64,000 nucleotides of DNA from Tyto alba (GCF_018691265.1 NW_024881313.1:10740501-10804500), one strand, 5' to 3'; counted from the stretch's first letter, positions 26,499-37,156 are shown. The notes: generated from the letters alone by a model not told the origin. A program made the numbers and translations.

Positions 26499-26691
26499 GA
26501 CATAATATTAACAAAGATGACAAGCCTGGTTATGAATTATGCTGCTGGGATAAGAACAACCTTTTCATCTTCTCAGTTTTAGGGATTTCTGTGCCCTACC
26601 TTGTGTCTGCTTTCTTTTTGTACTTCAGCCATGATATCCTTCCATAAAAAGTGAGATACATTTAGGATTCATCCCTGTGCAGTTAGCTTCG

Positions 26692-26711
26692 TAAAACAAA
26701 ACAAAACAAAA
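26692..26711. repeat. (AAAAC)n simple repeat
   Basis: Three AAAAC units followed by AAAAA. Confidence 0.85.
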
Positions 26712-26851
26712 ATCAGCAAATATACAGGTATAAGACGTATTCAATTCCCGTTAATATTTATCATAACCAAGGTGGCCTTATGATTAAGGAAATGACCTGG
26801 CCTTGGGAGACCTAAATTTAAACTCTATCAATGAGTCTCTATTTATTTCTG

Positions 26852-26920
26852 TTGCAGAAAAACACTTAAACATGTGCTACAAATTAAGGACATGCTCAAG
26901 TGATTTGCTGAGTCCCAGGC
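26852..26920. mobile_element. Palindromic MITE-like insert in the MIR
   Basis: The left arm CAGAAAAACACTTAAACATG pairs with the right arm CATGCTCAAGTGATTTGCTG, about 17 of 22 positions. The arms match a sauropsid palindromic repeat (pattern: CAAAACACTTAAGCATGTGC...GCTTTGCTGA). The centre is shortened compared with the remembered consensus. Confidence 0.5.
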
Positions 26921-26962
26921 TATAGACCTTGGGCAAAGCACTTTGTCTCTCAGAGTCAGATT

Positions 26963-27058
26963 GCAAATCTTTTATTCATCTTGGTGAGCAGTTTCATACA
27001 CAACTAATGTCATTGATTTTAATATGGTTAGTCATAATAGTAACCACTTGCCAACCTG
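26963..27058. mobile_element. Second palindromic MITE-like insert in the MIR
   Basis: TTGCAAATCTTTTATTCATC, then AATGTCATTGATTTTAATAT and AACCACTTGCC, follows the arm-centre-arm layout of a palindromic repeat whose centre reads CCATTGATTTCAATGGG. It is heavily decayed. Confidence 0.4.
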
Positions 27059-27521
27059 AGGTTGGTACCTCAGCTCTCCAACTGTAAAATGGGGTAATTA
27101 AATTTCCATGCCTCCTAGACGTGGTAGCATGTTACACACAGGTAAGTTTCAAAATTCCTCTCTTTTCAACTGCTCAAAGTATTTTCACCAAATCTTTGCA
27201 TACGTACTTTGAGTAGATAAAACATTTAATTGTCTTTTATTTCATTTTATTTTATTGAAAAGTTGCATAAAGAATAACATATTACCATACTTAAGAAAAT
27301 TAATGTAATATGAGAAATTATTAGACAAATAATTTCAGAGGAATATGCTCATACTCTTTACTGGAAGTCTATGGCATATTCAGAGAAAATCTTCCCTGCT
27401 TGTTATCCTTTAATACCATCAAGTCAATATGCTTTATATGTCATCTACCTCAGAACAAAGATTGGAGGAAGGTTTTTAAATGGAAAAGAAATAGCCTGCA
27501 TTACTGTAATTATCTGGGGTG

Positions 27522-27560
27522 TTTTTGTTTTCTTTTGTTTTGTTTTGTTTTTTTTTTTCC
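27522..27560. repeat. T-rich (TTTTG)n tract
   Basis: GTTTTTGTTTTCTTTTG and further TTTTG units run into 13 T and four C. Confidence 0.8.
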
Positions 27561-27873
27561 CCTGCATTTTTTATCTATTATGATTTTTTTTTAATCACGC
27601 TCAGTAGTGCCAAACCAACTGAGATGTGCAAAATAAGCTATTCTGGGCTCCTTCATTTTCCATAAACTAGGGTATGTTCTTGATTAGGCAGTCTGAAAGA
27701 GGGAAGTCACAGGGTAGTTGCACTTAAATGTCAAAAAAGAAAAAAAGAATTATTAAGAAGAAAAAAGGAAAGGTTGGAATCTGAATCACAAGACTTCAAT
27801 TTCACTTGGCCTAGCCTTATATATCTCAGTAGAAATCAATGGAAAAGGAAAATAATCAGCAAAGAACTATCCA

Positions 27874-27952
27874 TTTATATATATATAGCTATAGATATAA
27901 ATATGTAGATATGCATGTGCACAAACACATATATATGTATCTATATCTCATA
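27874..27952. repeat. AT/AC-rich simple repeat
   Basis: ATATATAT, GATATAAATATGTAGATATG and ACACATATATATGTATCTAT alternate over about 80 bases. Confidence 0.8.
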
Positions 27953-28366
27953 TTTGAGTTTCATATTCCCCTTTTTTCATCTCAAAACCAATGGGGAATG
28001 TTTGATTGTAGGCTTGTTTTTCAAAATCATTACTAATTCCTTCAGTGCATCTAAAATAAAGGCTTTCCCCCCCCACCCCACTACATCTGGTGGCCCCAGA
28101 AAGCAATTTTTGATTTTTGAAACTGTCAGAATAGAGTCAGTCATTAGTCTGTCTAATTAGATACTTCAGTCAAACACAGTAAACACTTGAGTGAACCTGG
28201 ACAATTATGTCATAGCAAGGCTGGGACTTTAAAGGACAGAAGTACTGTGATGGCATAAAAAGTGTCAAACGTCATGAATGTGTTTTTGTAGTAACCAAAT
28301 TATCCTTGTGAACTTGACCCATTTCACTAAGCTTTTAAAAATGTTGATCGCACGGCTTGTAATGAA

Positions 28367-28387
28367 ATTTGTTCCACTGTGTGCAAT
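28367..28387 (+). repeat. 21-bp motif, copy 1
   Basis: The sequence ATTTGTTCCACTGTG followed by TGCAAT differs from copy 2 at one position (G instead of T at position 13). Confidence 0.9.
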
Positions 28388-28497
28388 CATGTGTGGCCTT
28401 TCAGCTCGAGCCTAGTGGGCTCCTTTGTCAGACTGAGCTCTTGTTCTCTATTAACCTCCCAAACAGAGCCCAGCTCAACTTTACAGCTCTTAATTAC

Positions 28498-28518
28498 ATT
28501 TGTTCCACTTTGTGCAAT
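28498..28518 (+). repeat. 21-bp motif, copy 2
   Basis: The sequence ATTTGTTCCACTTTG followed by TGCAAT is the second copy, in the same orientation as copy 1. Confidence 0.9.
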
Positions 28519-28605
28519 TAGGCTCACTCCATGCACCCAGTCCACTGGCTCTCACGTAGGACTCCAGAACGTCACAATTTGTGCATATTTGTCATAAAGG
28601 TATGA

Positions 28606-31600
28606 AAACAATGGAATCCCAGACTGCCCTGACAACCATAAGAAAACGCCAGCCCTTGATACAAACACAGTATCCAGCTCCACAACATTCAGCAATGAGG
28701 GAATTTGAGTGCAGAGCAAGAACAAAATGACCAAGGAGATAGGTATGTGCAAAGAAAAGCCTAAAAGAGAAGGTAATAGGAGTCATGGTTACCCCGTGTG
28801 TTGGTATTCCTCCTCTGAGCTGATTGCACAGAGAAGGAACAGTGTTAGCACATTGCTTTATGCCAGCCATGCGCCAGCTTCATTAGACTCAGTTGACTTT
28901 TGCAAACATTTCTTGTTATATGCCCTGCCTCCTCTTATTTGAGATAAGTAAGATACAGCCTGTGTATTTAGATATATATATCTAGAACATTCAGTATAAC
29001 AGTCCCTTTTTGGGATCAAGAATGACAGTTTTATTTTGTAACCATGTTGGTATAGGGTCAGATCAATTTCCAAGGTTATGATGTTAAGGAAAGATGAGAT
29101 ATACAGTCACCTTGTCCCTGTGTATCTGCCTGTGGTCTTCTCCTGCCTTTAAATTTCATTGAAATTTAAGTACATTAGTATGGATCTCAACCCTGATCAA
29201 GGTTCTTTTCGTTTTTCAGTAAAGGAGACTGGAGTCTAAGGCTTGGCTAGGCAAAACCATAACTGAGATAATCCTGAAAAAAAAAAAAAAAATAGAAGGA
29301 AATTTACAATAAGCCATTAACTTGGTGTTATTAGGAAGCCTGTGGGTATCTACACTTTCACACTCAAATTATCTGTAAATGTTATTGTTATATAAATGAA
29401 AGTTTTCCAAGCAATACTCATGCAGACACTACAGTTTCCTCAGTCTAGTTGTGTCTGCTTATACCATAGCTGATTGTGCCGTATTCTACTTGATGACATT
29501 TTGCCTAACACAGCACATAAAATATAAAATAACATTTATTAATCCTAAACCCAGGCAATACCTGTGAAACTCTTAAATATAAACATTCTTGGTATTGACC
29601 TTTCTTCATTCCAGTGGTTAAAACATCATTACTCAGATCCCCCCTCAATTTAAGAATTTAGTTTATTTGGTGAGAATGAGGCAATATTTTTCTACATACA
29701 GGTCATAATCTGCTCCTCTGAGCAACAGCCAGTGAAAACCAAAGAGTTCTTGTGACATTAGTTTAAAATTTTCTGCACAGCCTAACCTCTGAAGTGGCAC
29801 TCAGTGGCCATTTCTCCTTGTTCATTTATCTGACAGATAAGTTTGGCTCTGCCATCTTTGTAGCTATCCTTCATGCTGCCAAAAAAGTGGTTGTAATATA
29901 TCTGTTTTTAAATACCTTATGCAAAATAAGTATTAGCTAGAGAAGATTTTTTTACCTAATCACTGAGAAAACATGTAAAACTCAGACCTTAACAAGTCAG
30001 CATGAAATGCCACTGAGTAAAGCATAAAGTATTTACTGGTTACACTCCCACATTCGTTGTAGCAATATTCTGTATGGTGACAATTCAGAATTCAGTACAG
30101 CAGTGCTTGCAGAAGTAATAACCTGTCACCAAACAATATACTTTTAGTAGTTAAAAATAACAAGTCTTTTTGGGGCTAACTAATAAGCTTCTCTGGTGTC
30201 CCCTAGAGAATGCACTTCTATGCACGCGTTGGCCTGTTGCCAGAAAATTTTCAGAACCAGTGGCATGACGCCTTTGAAGTCTAAGCCAGAAATAAAGCTT
30301 AGAACATTTTTTTCAGCTTTATCAAGGTTCCCCAATGCTTAATGGTGTATGCTGTAACTACACAAGGCTATTTTCTAAACTAACCTAAATGAATAAATGA
30401 TGAACTTGTTTTAAAACTAGGGATCTTCAGAGAGAAACCACCAGTTCATGTCAGCATAACAAGAAACAACACATTATCAGGTTTCGTAGGTAGGACATGC
30501 ATAAACCAAATACCATTCTATTACTCTAGTAAAAATCTTGGTTCAGTCTTTTTCCTTTTAAAGAACAATTTAAACAGCCAATAGTCCTCAAAAACTTGTG
30601 ATGACATCTATTTTTGCAATAAAATCCCTTTCTGGTTATATTTAAGTCTCTTAGATAATGCATGGGAAAGATTTTAGACGACTTATGAAATATCCAGGAG
30701 GCTGAAATTTAAAACTTCACACTAACTCCACTGTACTCAGGGGCCTCAGATATATATCTTATCAACTGTTAGAATAATTTCAGTTTACATGACTTCCAGA
30801 GCCTGAAAACTCTGCTATTCCTGGATTTATTTCTCTGGTGCCAGTGAGATATCTGTGCCTAACTTTTTTTTTTTTTTTTTTTGTGCCATGGGAATCTATC
30901 CCACTCAACTGAAATTAAATATGATGAGTGCAGCCCTTCAGACACCCACTCATGCTTATAGATGAGGCAGTCGGAGGTGGGGTAACTTTTTCCTAAATGA
31001 GGACAAAGAAATGTAGTCTGAACTGATGGGAAAATAGTCAGCATAGTAATAAGGCTTTATAACTCTTAACCCGAAAGCCAATAACTTCCCCCCACACCCC
31101 TCTAAACCTTATCATATTCTGCACTCACCAATGGCAAGAACTAATTTCTTTTTTTAGGACAGAGACACTTACGGATGGAAGTGTCTCCTTGATGCCTTTT
31201 TTTATTCTCTCTCTCAGACAGAGCCTTCCTTTAGCATATTCCTTACTTTCTCTTGTGCCAAGTTTAAACTGGGATGACAGTTTCTAAATCCTTGTTTTTG
31301 GTAATTCCACTTCTAGCCACTTTTGGTGCTTATGCCCAAGTATGTCTGCTGTGCTGATGCCAGCTGTCTGTCATCCATTTAATTATTCTTGCACCTTAAA
31401 ACTAGTCATCTTACCTTATATTCTCTGTTGATTCTGGTCTTTACTTACTGCTGTCCTGTTTCTCTGCTTACAATGTGTGCAACTTTTGCCTTAAGTCTTT
31501 TTATTACAAATTTAGCCCATAATTTAGTAATCAAGTATGTAATATGAGATGGGCCAAATTAGGGCATCATAAATGTTCCAGACAGTTATTTTAATGAATA

Positions 31601-33364
31601 TGAATCAAGGTAGAGCATTTGATGGGAATGGTCTGGAAAGTGTTGTGCTCTTGAGAAGAGATGGAGAATGCTATTACTTGCATTGATGAATAAGCATTTC
31701 CAAGTGTCTTCTGAGCAAACCATTGCTGGATAGTTTGGGTAAGAATATTTGAAATGGCCCAATGGCCAAGCACATGTTCCATTCCTTCCTGAAAGTGCCA
31801 GCATGAGTGGAAAGAGAGAGGGATGTTACCAGTCAGAACTACTCTGACAGGCGAAGTCTGCATGTTGGATTTTTTTTTCACAATTGTTACCAGGTGATGC
31901 CGTTCATATGTTATTCCCTAATGAATAAATAACACATATGCTATTTTCAAATGTGTATATAAATATAGTATAATATTTTGATGTTTAGGAATCAACTGTA
32001 GTAATAAATGTAGCAGCTTCAAGATGTCTCTCAGTTACCATATTTATCATTTATATGGGGCAAACAAAAACATCACTTCTCTCTCTCAACGTATCAATCA
32101 ATGAGAAATTTTCCATTACTCAAAGGGTATTTTGATTCTAGCCATCCAACTTTAACACTGTAATCCTTAGGCATCGGTATAAGCTAATTGTATAGATATT
32201 TGTATAGATAGTCATGGAGGAAAACGAGCACTTTCAGAGGAAGATTTTTCAAAATTATTTTAAGCAAAAATTTCATAATGTGTTGAAGCCACCCAAGTTT
32301 GTATCATTAAGAGAGGCAGTCCTTCTACCACACTCCGGCTTCTTGTTTTCAGCCTTTTGACATCATCTCTTTCATGTTGCTGAATGTAACTGTGGGTTAC
32401 ATCAGGGAACTGATCTGGATTAAAGGCAACCTATTTTGGTCTGAGGCAGTTGCCTGGTCTGTTCATCACATTGATAGCACTAGGAGAAGGATTTACTGCA
32501 GGAATGAGCTACTCAAAAAGAGCAACCTTAAAGGGTGATATTAGATACCTTATTTGGATGAGATGAATCACGGTCTGCATGCCACCTTTCTGTTGGGTTA
32601 CAGTCAGAGCTTGTCCAGTACAAAAGGCACTTTAGATGGCAAACTTAAGTGAGGTTAACTGTACTTGAAATAACTACCACAGTACACACTTCTGTGGACC
32701 CCATATTTTCTGAATCAGACAGTTTGACCCTGTGCACTGCAATGCTCAGAGATGCATGCATACCCTACCTGGCACCTTTTGGGAATGCTACAGTTCATTT
32801 TCTTAAACTTTGAAATCAAAGAGTTATTTAGAATGATTTCTTAATGGGATCAAAATCAAGCAGATAGCAGGCAGGAAAAAAAGTTCAACTGAATGGGCAA
32901 ACATTACCCTAAGGCTACAGTTACAGATAGAAATGATCAGTGGGTACTTTCGTAAAATCAAATGCCACCAATAATTAGGTGCTGTTACACAATGTTATGT
33001 GTATCTAAAATTGTGACTACTTTACAACTTTCCACTACTGGGCTTATAGATCTGTGTAATATTGACAAATGGTTATGTCAAATTTATGGCTTGTAATGTT
33101 CCCTCTTTTTGTAGGAGTTAGATAAACGTGATGCAACATCATTTAGTTCATATATAACTCTGATTCCCGGTACATAGGAAGAATCAAGTGGAAAGAAAAT
33201 ATTTTTGTGAATTTATTTCAACTGTAAGTCAAAAAAGCTTATATACTCTTATTTTCTCAAGATCATTATGTCACTGTTTCTATTGTGCTGCCTGGTGTTT
33301 CTTTATTCCCATTTTTTCATTTATCTACTTGCCAAGTCTTTCTTTAATTTTGATGATACTTCCA
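28606..33364. other. No gene seen
   Basis: AT-rich unique sequence with poly-A at 29277-29292 and poly-T at 30.87 kb. The pyrimidine-richer stretch 31197-31530 could be a very old repeat, but I could not match it. Confidence 0.5.
30864..30882. repeat. Poly-T tract
   Basis: An uninterrupted run of 19 T. Confidence 0.9.
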
Positions 33365-33470
33365 TGTTGTGATTTGAGCTCAGAAGGCATCTGAGCACCA
33401 TGCAGCCGCTCACTGCCCCTTCCTCTCCAGCATTGAGAAGGAGAAAATAAGCCAGACTTGGGATTTTTAA
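33365..33470 (-). mobile_element. Partial second LTR end (U5-like)
   Basis: About 100 bases resemble the U5 end of the neighbouring long LTR in the same orientation. Both share, on the plus strand, a GCACCA..GCAGC.GCTCACT block, a CCTCTCC/TCTCCC run, a GAGAAGG run and an AATAAGCCAG.CTTGGGA block. The plus-strand start TGTTGTGATTTGAG matches the TGTTGT edge of the other two LTRs in this window. Similarity weakens after 33465, although a GACCA/TTTTTC stretch just beyond may still be homologous. It may be the truncated 3' LTR of the same provirus or an older relative; the sequence does not decide. Confidence 0.7.
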
Positions 33471-33892
33471 CAACATATGTGGTCTTGAAAAAGATGACTG
33501 TGACTGATGTCATGTGGACAATTAAAATTATTTAATCCCTATGCAGATCACTTTCATGTGTATTGTACAGCTCTAACTAGTGTCTTCTCATTTTATCTCT
33601 GTGCTACTACCCAGGTGGCTTATAGGTCTAAAGTAATGACAATGTCTTCCCTTAATAAATTCTCTTGTACCCTTAGCCATCATTTTTCTCCTCATTGTTG
33701 TCATAGTTTTTTAGAGGGCAACTGGGCACCACACAGCTGCTCACTCCTCCCTTCTCTCCCAGTGATGAGAAGGGATGAATAAGCCAGGCTTGGGAATCGA
33801 GATAGGACAGGAAGGGGTAAATCACCCATTATGGTCACGAGCAAAAGACAGACTCGTTAGGGGAAGAAAAAGAGAACATAGATTTATTACAG

Positions 33893-33898
33893 ACACTA
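33893..33898 (-). terminator. Polyadenylation signal (AATAAA) in the long LTR
   Basis: The minus strand reads GTAATAAATC, followed by a T-rich stretch about 20 bases downstream, as expected at the R/U5 boundary. The remaining 190-200 bases to the LTR end would be U5. Confidence 0.7.
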
Positions 33899-34156
33899 GC
33901 AACAATACATAACAGAGTAGGACATTGAGAAGCATTGCCACATCTTGAGAACACGTTCTCCCCACCCTTCCCTGCTTCCCGGGCTCAGCTCTGCTCCTGC
34001 TATCTCTACCTCCTCCCCGCAGTGGTTCAGAGGACAGGGAATGGGGGGTGCAATCAGTGCTGCTGTTTCTTCCATCTTTGGGACGGGGGAAAACTTCTGG
34101 AACTTCTTCCCCCTGCTCCATTATGGTCCCCCTCTCACAGGAGACAGTCCTCAACA

Positions 34157-34293
34157 AACTTTCTCCGACCTGAGTCCCTCCCACAGGCCACAGTGTTCCC
34201 CACACTGCTCAAGCGTGGGACACCAACTTTCTCCAACTGGAATCCCTCCCACAGGCTGCAGCCCTTCCTGAGCTGCTTCGGTGTGGGACACCC
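34157..34293 (-). repeat. 68-bp imperfect tandem duplication inside the LTR
   Basis: Unit 1 (34157-34224) and unit 2 (34225-34293) both begin AACTTTCTCC on the plus strand. They share CCCTCCCACAGGC and both end with GTGGGACACC or GTGTGGGACACC. The units have diverged in the middle, so the duplication is old or was already present in the family. Confidence 0.75.
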
Positions 34294-34608
34294 CTGCGAG
34301 GTGCAACTCTCCCAGTGTTAAACTACAACAGTGGAGGCTGCTTCTTCCCACAGAATCCTGGCCTCCTTCAGGCACAATCACCTTAAGTGGGTATATAAAG
34401 TCCCTCGCAGGCCATAAATCAGCGTCTGCTCCATCGTAGATCTTCATGGGTGGCAGGGGGGGCCCTGATGTCTCACCACAAGATACAGGGGGATCTCTGC
34501 TCTGGCACACCTCCTCCCTCCTTTCTTCTGCTCTTCCACTGACCTTGGTGTTCATGCAGCTGCCGCAATTCCTCCTCACAAGTCTGACTCCTCCTCACCA
34601 CGTCCCTT

Positions 34609-34616
34609 CTTAAATA
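34609..34616 (-). promoter_or_regulatory. TATA-like element in LTR U3
   Basis: The minus strand reads TATTTAAG just downstream of the CCAAT box. It is the best candidate core promoter of the LTR. A second TATATAAAG (about 34392-34400) reads on the opposite strand and is probably incidental. Confidence 0.6.
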
Positions 34617-34632
34617 CTCAGAGGCGCAGCTG

Positions 34633-34637
34633 ATTGG
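34633..34637 (-). promoter_or_regulatory. CCAAT box in LTR U3
   Basis: The minus strand reads GAGCCAATCAG, with CCAAT lying about 17 bases upstream of the TATA-like element of the same LTR. Position and order fit a retroviral U3 promoter. Confidence 0.6.
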
Positions 34638-34766
34638 CTCAGTTTTGGTGCAGAGGTGGAGCTGACTTGGAGCCGGGGGAGCTTCAAGAAGCTTCTCACA
34701 GGGGCCACTGCTGTATCCCCCTCCCCTGGTACTAAAAAACCCCACCACTCACTCAAACCCAGGACA

Positions 34767-35552
34767 TTTCATAAAATCAACATCAGAGGAAATCCCTATA
34801 TTCACAATATAGATGGAAGCAATGTTACTGTCTTAGTTCCTTGGGTTTAAAATTGACCATAGTCTGTTTCCTTCTCACAAACAAAAACAGTTCTACTCAA
34901 GAACTTCAGGAAAGTCCATTTCAACCTAAACCAAGTCATATTATTAATGTCTCTGCTGTGTATATAGAGTTTAACATAACTTACTAATAGTGAATAAGTG
35001 CAACTTCTATATAAGTTATCAAACATGTGTATTAGAAAGTTCATTAAAAGCCATAATATGCAGTAGGAAAGATAATGATAATGACAAGTAAATATCACAG
35101 AAACTGTAAAATTCTGTAGTCTCTAAGCTTTATAAGCAAGTTAAAGAAATGGAAAAGTGAAAATAAAAACTATTAAAAAATTAAGAAATTTTATTTACTA
35201 GTTATTGGAAATTTATCATATGCATTGTGATAACTGATTCTTTTCTGACAGTTCCTGATCCTGCAGTACTTAATTTTTATTTAAAAATTAAGTATATTTC
35301 TAGATCTCATAACACAGAAAAGCCTGAAAAAGTAAGCTGAGTTCACCTGAGCATCTCAGAAACCTGAAGTTAGATATGAAAAGAAGAAAGGAGAGTTTAA
35401 TGTTAATTTTCTGAGTTTTGAAAGGTTCTCTAAAAGTTAAGGTTTATTATATTGAAGTAATATGAATATTTCTTCTGGTTTTAACCTTTAGAATATTGTA
35501 ATCTTAATGCAGTGTTATCCAACTGCGTTTTTTAAGGCTGAGGGAACACAGA
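34767..35552. other. No gene seen; AT-rich spacer between LTR and CR1
   Basis: AT-rich sequence with one 28-nt palindrome at 35267-35294. No continuation of the retroviral element was recognised here. Confidence 0.5.
35267..35294. repeat. 28-nt palindrome
   Basis: The 12-bp arms TACTTAATTTTT and AAAAATTAAGTA are perfect reverse complements around ATTT. It is AT-rich, so chance is more likely here than for the hairpin at 37.1 kb. Confidence 0.8.
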
Positions 35553-36340
35553 AGGAGAATCATAGGATCATATAAAAATTTAGGTTATAGGGAGCTTTTG
35601 GAGGCCATCTGGTCCAGCCTTCTGCTTGGATCAGGGTTAATCTCAAACTGGATCTTGTCACCCAGGGACTTGTCCAACCAAGTTTTGAAAAATCTCCAAG
35701 GACAGTTTCCCACAGTTCTCGGACAACCTGTTCCAGGACGTGATCATCCTCGTTGTGCATTTTTTTTATCCTTAAGTCCAATTGCAATTTTCCTTCTGCA
35801 AATTGTGACTGTGGCTTCTTTCCTTTCTTTGTGCACCCATGTGAAGCATCTGTCTGCATTTTCTATAACTCCCCTTGAGGCAAGAGGATGCTGCAAACAT
35901 ATACCCTTCCAGCTTTAAGGATGATCAAACCCAGTTTCCTCAGCTTTTACTTGCATGTCAAGTATTCCAGCCCTCTCTAAATCAAGGTTTCTCTCCTCTG
36001 GACTTTCACTAGTTTGTGAGTATCTCTTTTGCAGGAGAAAGCCCCAAACTGGTCTATGGACATGACTTCACAAGTGCTGAGCAGTGGGGTGTAATCACTT
36101 CCCTTGAACTGCTGGCTATGCTCTGTGTGCATTCTCTGCTTGGGATAGTACATCTTTTTTATAGCTTTGCTGTAGCTATGTGGAGTCTGAGAGCAGACCT
36201 TGCCACCAAAGACCAAGGCAAAGAAAGCACTGAGCTCCTCAGCCTTCTCCATGTCCTGCTGCTCCTCATCTTCCCTGTATTTCCCAAAGAGTCTCCAGCT
36301 TTCAAACTACTGCAGCTTTCAAACTACTGCAGCTTTAGGG
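35553..36340 (-). mobile_element. CR1 LINE fragment
   Basis: The plus strand opens with GAATCATAGGATCAT, the reverse complement of the CR1 3'-terminal ATTCTATGAT-type repeat, so the element reads on the minus strand with its 3' end at 35553. Next comes the GGCCATCTGGTCCAGCC block, then blocks typical of the CR1 3' region: CCAAACTGGTC, CACAAGTGCTGAGCAG and CTGCTGGCTATGCTCTG. Farther on, the segment with CACTGAGCTCCTCAGCC belongs to the end of ORF2. Many substitutions and stops leave no usable reverse transcriptase. It is 5'-truncated, as is normal for CR1, and contains a small internal tandem duplication at 36297-36330. Confidence 0.85.
36297..36330. repeat. 17-bp perfect tandem duplication
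   Basis: The unit AGCTTTCAAACTACTGC occurs twice in direct succession (36297-36313 and 36314-36330), followed by a partial third start AGCTTT. It lies at the 5' edge of the CR1 fragment, and the copies are identical, so it is younger than the CR1 insertion. Confidence 0.9.
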
Positions 36341-36819
36341 TGTTCCCCCACATTTCTGTAATTCCTATGACACTAAATCTGTGACTACATACAGATGTTA
36401 CTGCTCCCTGAGCAGTGTCTATTAACATACATGCATTTGAGACGGACCCAGAATGGTCCTGTTTTCTCAACAGTTGTATATGAGCCTTCCCTGTTGCCCT
36501 GTCCCATGTCTGATCCCCCCACCCTATGTTCCTATACCTTTGGTCTCCATCCCCTAAAACATCCAGTTTGTGTAGGGTTAAACTCACAGACAGATAAAAC
36601 CCTGGAACAATAATTGAACAGCATTCTTACCCATGCATGATTAAATGAATTTAACTCATAAAGCATTGAACTTTGATTATGCCTAGCTTTTTAGGACAAA
36701 TATTATAATCTGATAAAAAGAGACCCAAATTTGTCTTGGATAAGGAGGTAGAATGCTTCTTGATATCAGAACAGCTATGCCAGGTCAGAATCTGACATAA
36801 TGTATTGAATAAAGAAGAG

Positions 36820-36841
36820 AAAAAAAAAAAAAAAAAAAAAA
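36820..36841. repeat. Poly-A tract
   Basis: 22 A follow AAAGAAGAG. No retroposon body could be recognised upstream. Confidence 0.9.
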
Positions 36842-37097
36842 GGTAATACATTATATATTAGAAAACATATACTGGAAACCATTATTCCATGCTTGGAAAG
36901 CTTTGAGCATTTTTTAAAACGATGAATATCTCTGCCGTTTTGAAAGATGATTTAAAACAAAGTTTACTTGCAAGCTGTAACTTGAGACTGTTGTGAGTTA
37001 TACCACTATTTTATTATTCTTAATAGCACCAAGTCAATCCAGAGATATTTCATCCTGCAATTTTCTTCTGTTATGAAAATGCATAATGTTAATCTTT

Positions 37098-37156
37098 GTA
37101 ATACTTTATAAACTGACCATAAACCAATGTTTATGGTCAGTTAATCATTGTATTAC
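37098..37156. repeat. 59-nt imperfect hairpin
   Basis: A perfect 14-bp stem (AACTGACCATAAAC at 37111-37124 with GTTTATGGTCAGTT at 37129-37142) closes a 4-nt CAAT loop. An outer 7-bp stem (GTAATAC at 37098-37104 with GTATTAC at 37150-37156) encloses it across a 6/7-nt internal loop. Its length approaches that of a microRNA precursor, but the terminal loop is very tight. It may equally be a remnant of a palindromic transposon. Confidence 0.8.

Larger units (their letters stand above)
26768..27130 (+). mobile_element. MIR-like SINE interrupted by palindromic elements
   Basis: Three separated blocks fit MIR in sense order. The tRNA-like head is GGCCTTATGATTAAGGAAAT with TTGGGAGACCTAAATTTAAA (26772-26823). 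The core is AGACCTTGGGCAAAGCACTT with GTCTCTCAGAG (26924-26955). The last part is CCTCAGCTCTCCAACTGTAA with AATGGGG (27067-27094). In an intact MIR these blocks are nearly contiguous. Here two segments of about 70 and 95 bases separate them, and each resembles an old palindromic element. MIR is amniote-wide and older than birds, so this nest is ancient. The edges are approximate. Confidence 0.5.
28250..28605. promoter_or_regulatory. Candidate conserved non-coding element with duplicated motif
   Basis: A stretch of about 350 bases without recognisable repeats carries the same 21-bp motif twice, at 28367-28387 and 28498-28518 (core GTTCCACTKTGTGCAAT), 131 bases apart with one mismatch. A related TTTGTGCAT follows at 28579-28587. 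No open frame explains the similarity. Spaced motif copies like these are seen in developmental enhancers. The regulatory role is inference. Confidence 0.35.
33696..34766 (-). mobile_element. Long LTR of an endogenous retrovirus (probably ERVK/beta-like)
   Basis: This LTR is about 1.07 kb and is read on the minus strand. On that strand it begins TGTCCTGGGTTTGAGTGAG and ends near ...ACTATGACAACA. It carries a CCAAT box (34633-34637), a TATA-like TATTTAAG (34609-34616) and an AATAAA signal (33893-33898) in the right order. The TATA-to-AATAAA distance is roughly 700 bases, an unusually long R region, and it includes a 68-bp imperfect tandem duplication (34157-34293). Several open frames of up to 142 codons cross it on both strands; they are by-products of its GC-rich composition, not genes. 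No exact target-site duplication was found: CTCAT on the left and TTCAT on the right are only similar and are offset by one base. No primer-binding site or gag/pol/env follows it. Confidence 0.8.

Noticed and set aside
34392..34400. Plus-strand TATA box TATATAAAG within the minus-strand LTR
   Set aside because: It faces the wrong way for the LTR, has no CCAAT partner, and such AT words are common here.
34151..34579. 142-codon minus-strand frame and overlapping 108-128-codon plus-strand frames at 33.8-34.6 kb
   Set aside because: They lie inside a long LTR with its own promoter and polyA signal. The frames come from its low stop-codon content and match no protein.
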